Under the pieces are notes generated by a model that saw nothing but the letters and a program-made list of their open reading frames with translations, did not search any database and had not been told where the DNA came from. A program made the position numbers and the translations under genes. Of a DNA stretch of 64,000 nucleotides, positions 63,625 to 64,000 are shown piece by piece; within the stretch, counting starts at the first letter, position 1, and every line of letters starts with the position of its first letter. The DNA is from Ferruginibacter paludis (GTDB taxonomy: Bacteria; Bacteroidota; Bacteroidia; Chitinophagales; Chitinophagaceae): the NCBI RefSeq assembly GCF_030409685.1, contig NZ_JAUFQJ010000004.1, positions 558,001 through 622,000 of the forward strand. Reading direction: 5' to 3'.

Positions 63625-64000
63625 ATGGCAAACAAAAAAGGTTTAAACGCGGTGCTTACAGGTGTATTTGTTATCGCAGGCATAGCCATCTTAGTGGCTG
63701 GTGTTTTTATTATCGGTGGTAAAGATAAATCGTTCAAAAAAACGGTGCTTGTCAATGCTGTTTTTGCAGATGTAAACGGGTTGGCAAAGGGCAGCAATGT
63801 TTGGTATGCCGGCGTAAAAGTAGGTGTGGTAAAAAAAGTAAGTTTTATAGACAATGGGGTGCTGGTAAGCTTTTCTATTGAAGAAGATGTGCAGCAAAAA
63901 ATTCGCACTGATAGTAAAGTAAAACTAAGCACCGATGGTTTGATAGGCAATAAAATTTTGGTGTTGTATGGCGGTACTGCCGCTGCGCCGGAGATTGTAT
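63625..64000 (+). CDS. mlaD: MCE-domain substrate-binding protein (MlaD family), N-terminal part
   Basis: ATG 63625 opens a frame that runs off the right edge (125 residues seen). It has one N-terminal membrane anchor (about 8-30, VLTGVFVIAGIAILVAGVF) and then the MCE domain (about 40-115): VNAVFADVNGLAKGSNVWYAG, VGVVKKVSFID and DGLIGNKILVLYGG. It lies 8 bp after mlaF. The MCE ring binds lipid in the periplasm. Confidence 0.93.
   Translation, partial: MANKKGLNAVLTGVFVIAGIAILVAGVFIIGGKDKSFKKTVLVNAVFADVNGLAKGSNVWYAGVKVGVVKKVSFIDNGVLVSFSIEEDVQQKIRTDSKVKLSTDGLIGNKILVLYGGTAAAPEIV

Noticed and set aside
1..64000. CRISPR arrays, rRNA genes, complete insertion sequences, phage genes
   Set aside because: I looked for regularly spaced direct repeats, rRNA-like segments, transposase or integrase motifs and phage structural genes and found none that could be supported.

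Overview
The window is a chromosomal segment of a Bacteroidota bacterium, most likely a member of the Chitinophagaceae. The evidence is a T9SS C-terminal sorting domain protein, a SusB-type GH97 enzyme, many short Sec signal peptides ending in A-Q, outer-membrane beta-barrels, TAnnTTTG-type -7 promoter elements and few Shine-Dalgarno sequences. Most of the sequence is AT-rich (about 30-48 % GC in lines sampled by eye). The block 15.2-23.7 kb is clearly richer (57-62 % in two sampled lines).

Layout. 0-4.7 kb: the start of a probable alpha-galactosidase, a DUF6891-like protein, a retaining-type GH97 glycosidase, an M48 lipoprotein protease and a decayed SRPBCC gene. 4.7-9.8 kb: 'set 1', five secreted proteins in tandem. 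9.9-14.4 kb: a GNAT protein, a tiny membrane protein and a GAF/multi-PAS histidine kinase. 15.2-28.6 kb: a choline-to-glycine catabolic island with two divergent operons (Rieske betaine demethylase, dimethylglycine oxidase and soxBDAG on the minus strand; permease, betB and betA on the plus strand). 29.1-37 kb: tRNA-Leu(CAG), an EamA exporter, dapD, a glycosyltransferase, a Sua5/YrdC protein, two outer-membrane proteins and a DEAD-box helicase. 37.4-40.4 kb: a T9SS cargo protein and a barrel protein. 40.7-50.3 kb: 'set 2', five large secreted proteins. 50.5-57.4 kb: three tandem TPR sensor kinases and one NarL/LuxR-type response regulator. 57.5-64 kb: an MFS transporter, an SDR, a SnoaL-like protein, a small protein, an ECF sigma-factor remnant and an mlaE-mlaF-mlaD operon running off the right edge.

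The most interesting element is the relation between set 1, set 2 and the kinase cassette. Set 1 and set 2 lie 31 kb apart but share three paralogous families that I aligned by eye (a TPR protein, a 'GWKKE' domain protein and an 'LPF..EYL' domain protein). An 18-bp dyad, consensus ATCCYGTAAAAANRGGAT, occurs upstream of set-1 and set-2 genes and of the second kinase. In all five clear copies it sits exactly 22 bp upstream of a -7-like element, which puts its centre near -42 of the predicted start, the usual position of an activator site. The simplest model is a three-kinase, one-regulator circuit that senses through TPR proteins and drives two paralogous envelope or secreted protein sets plus itself. 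The operator's regulator is inferred, not shown.

The choline island encodes every carbon-skeleton step from choline to glycine. It has no recognisable reductase for the Rieske enzyme and no regulator. Its two halves differ in base composition, and a two-copy tandem repeat lies in the shared divergent promoter.
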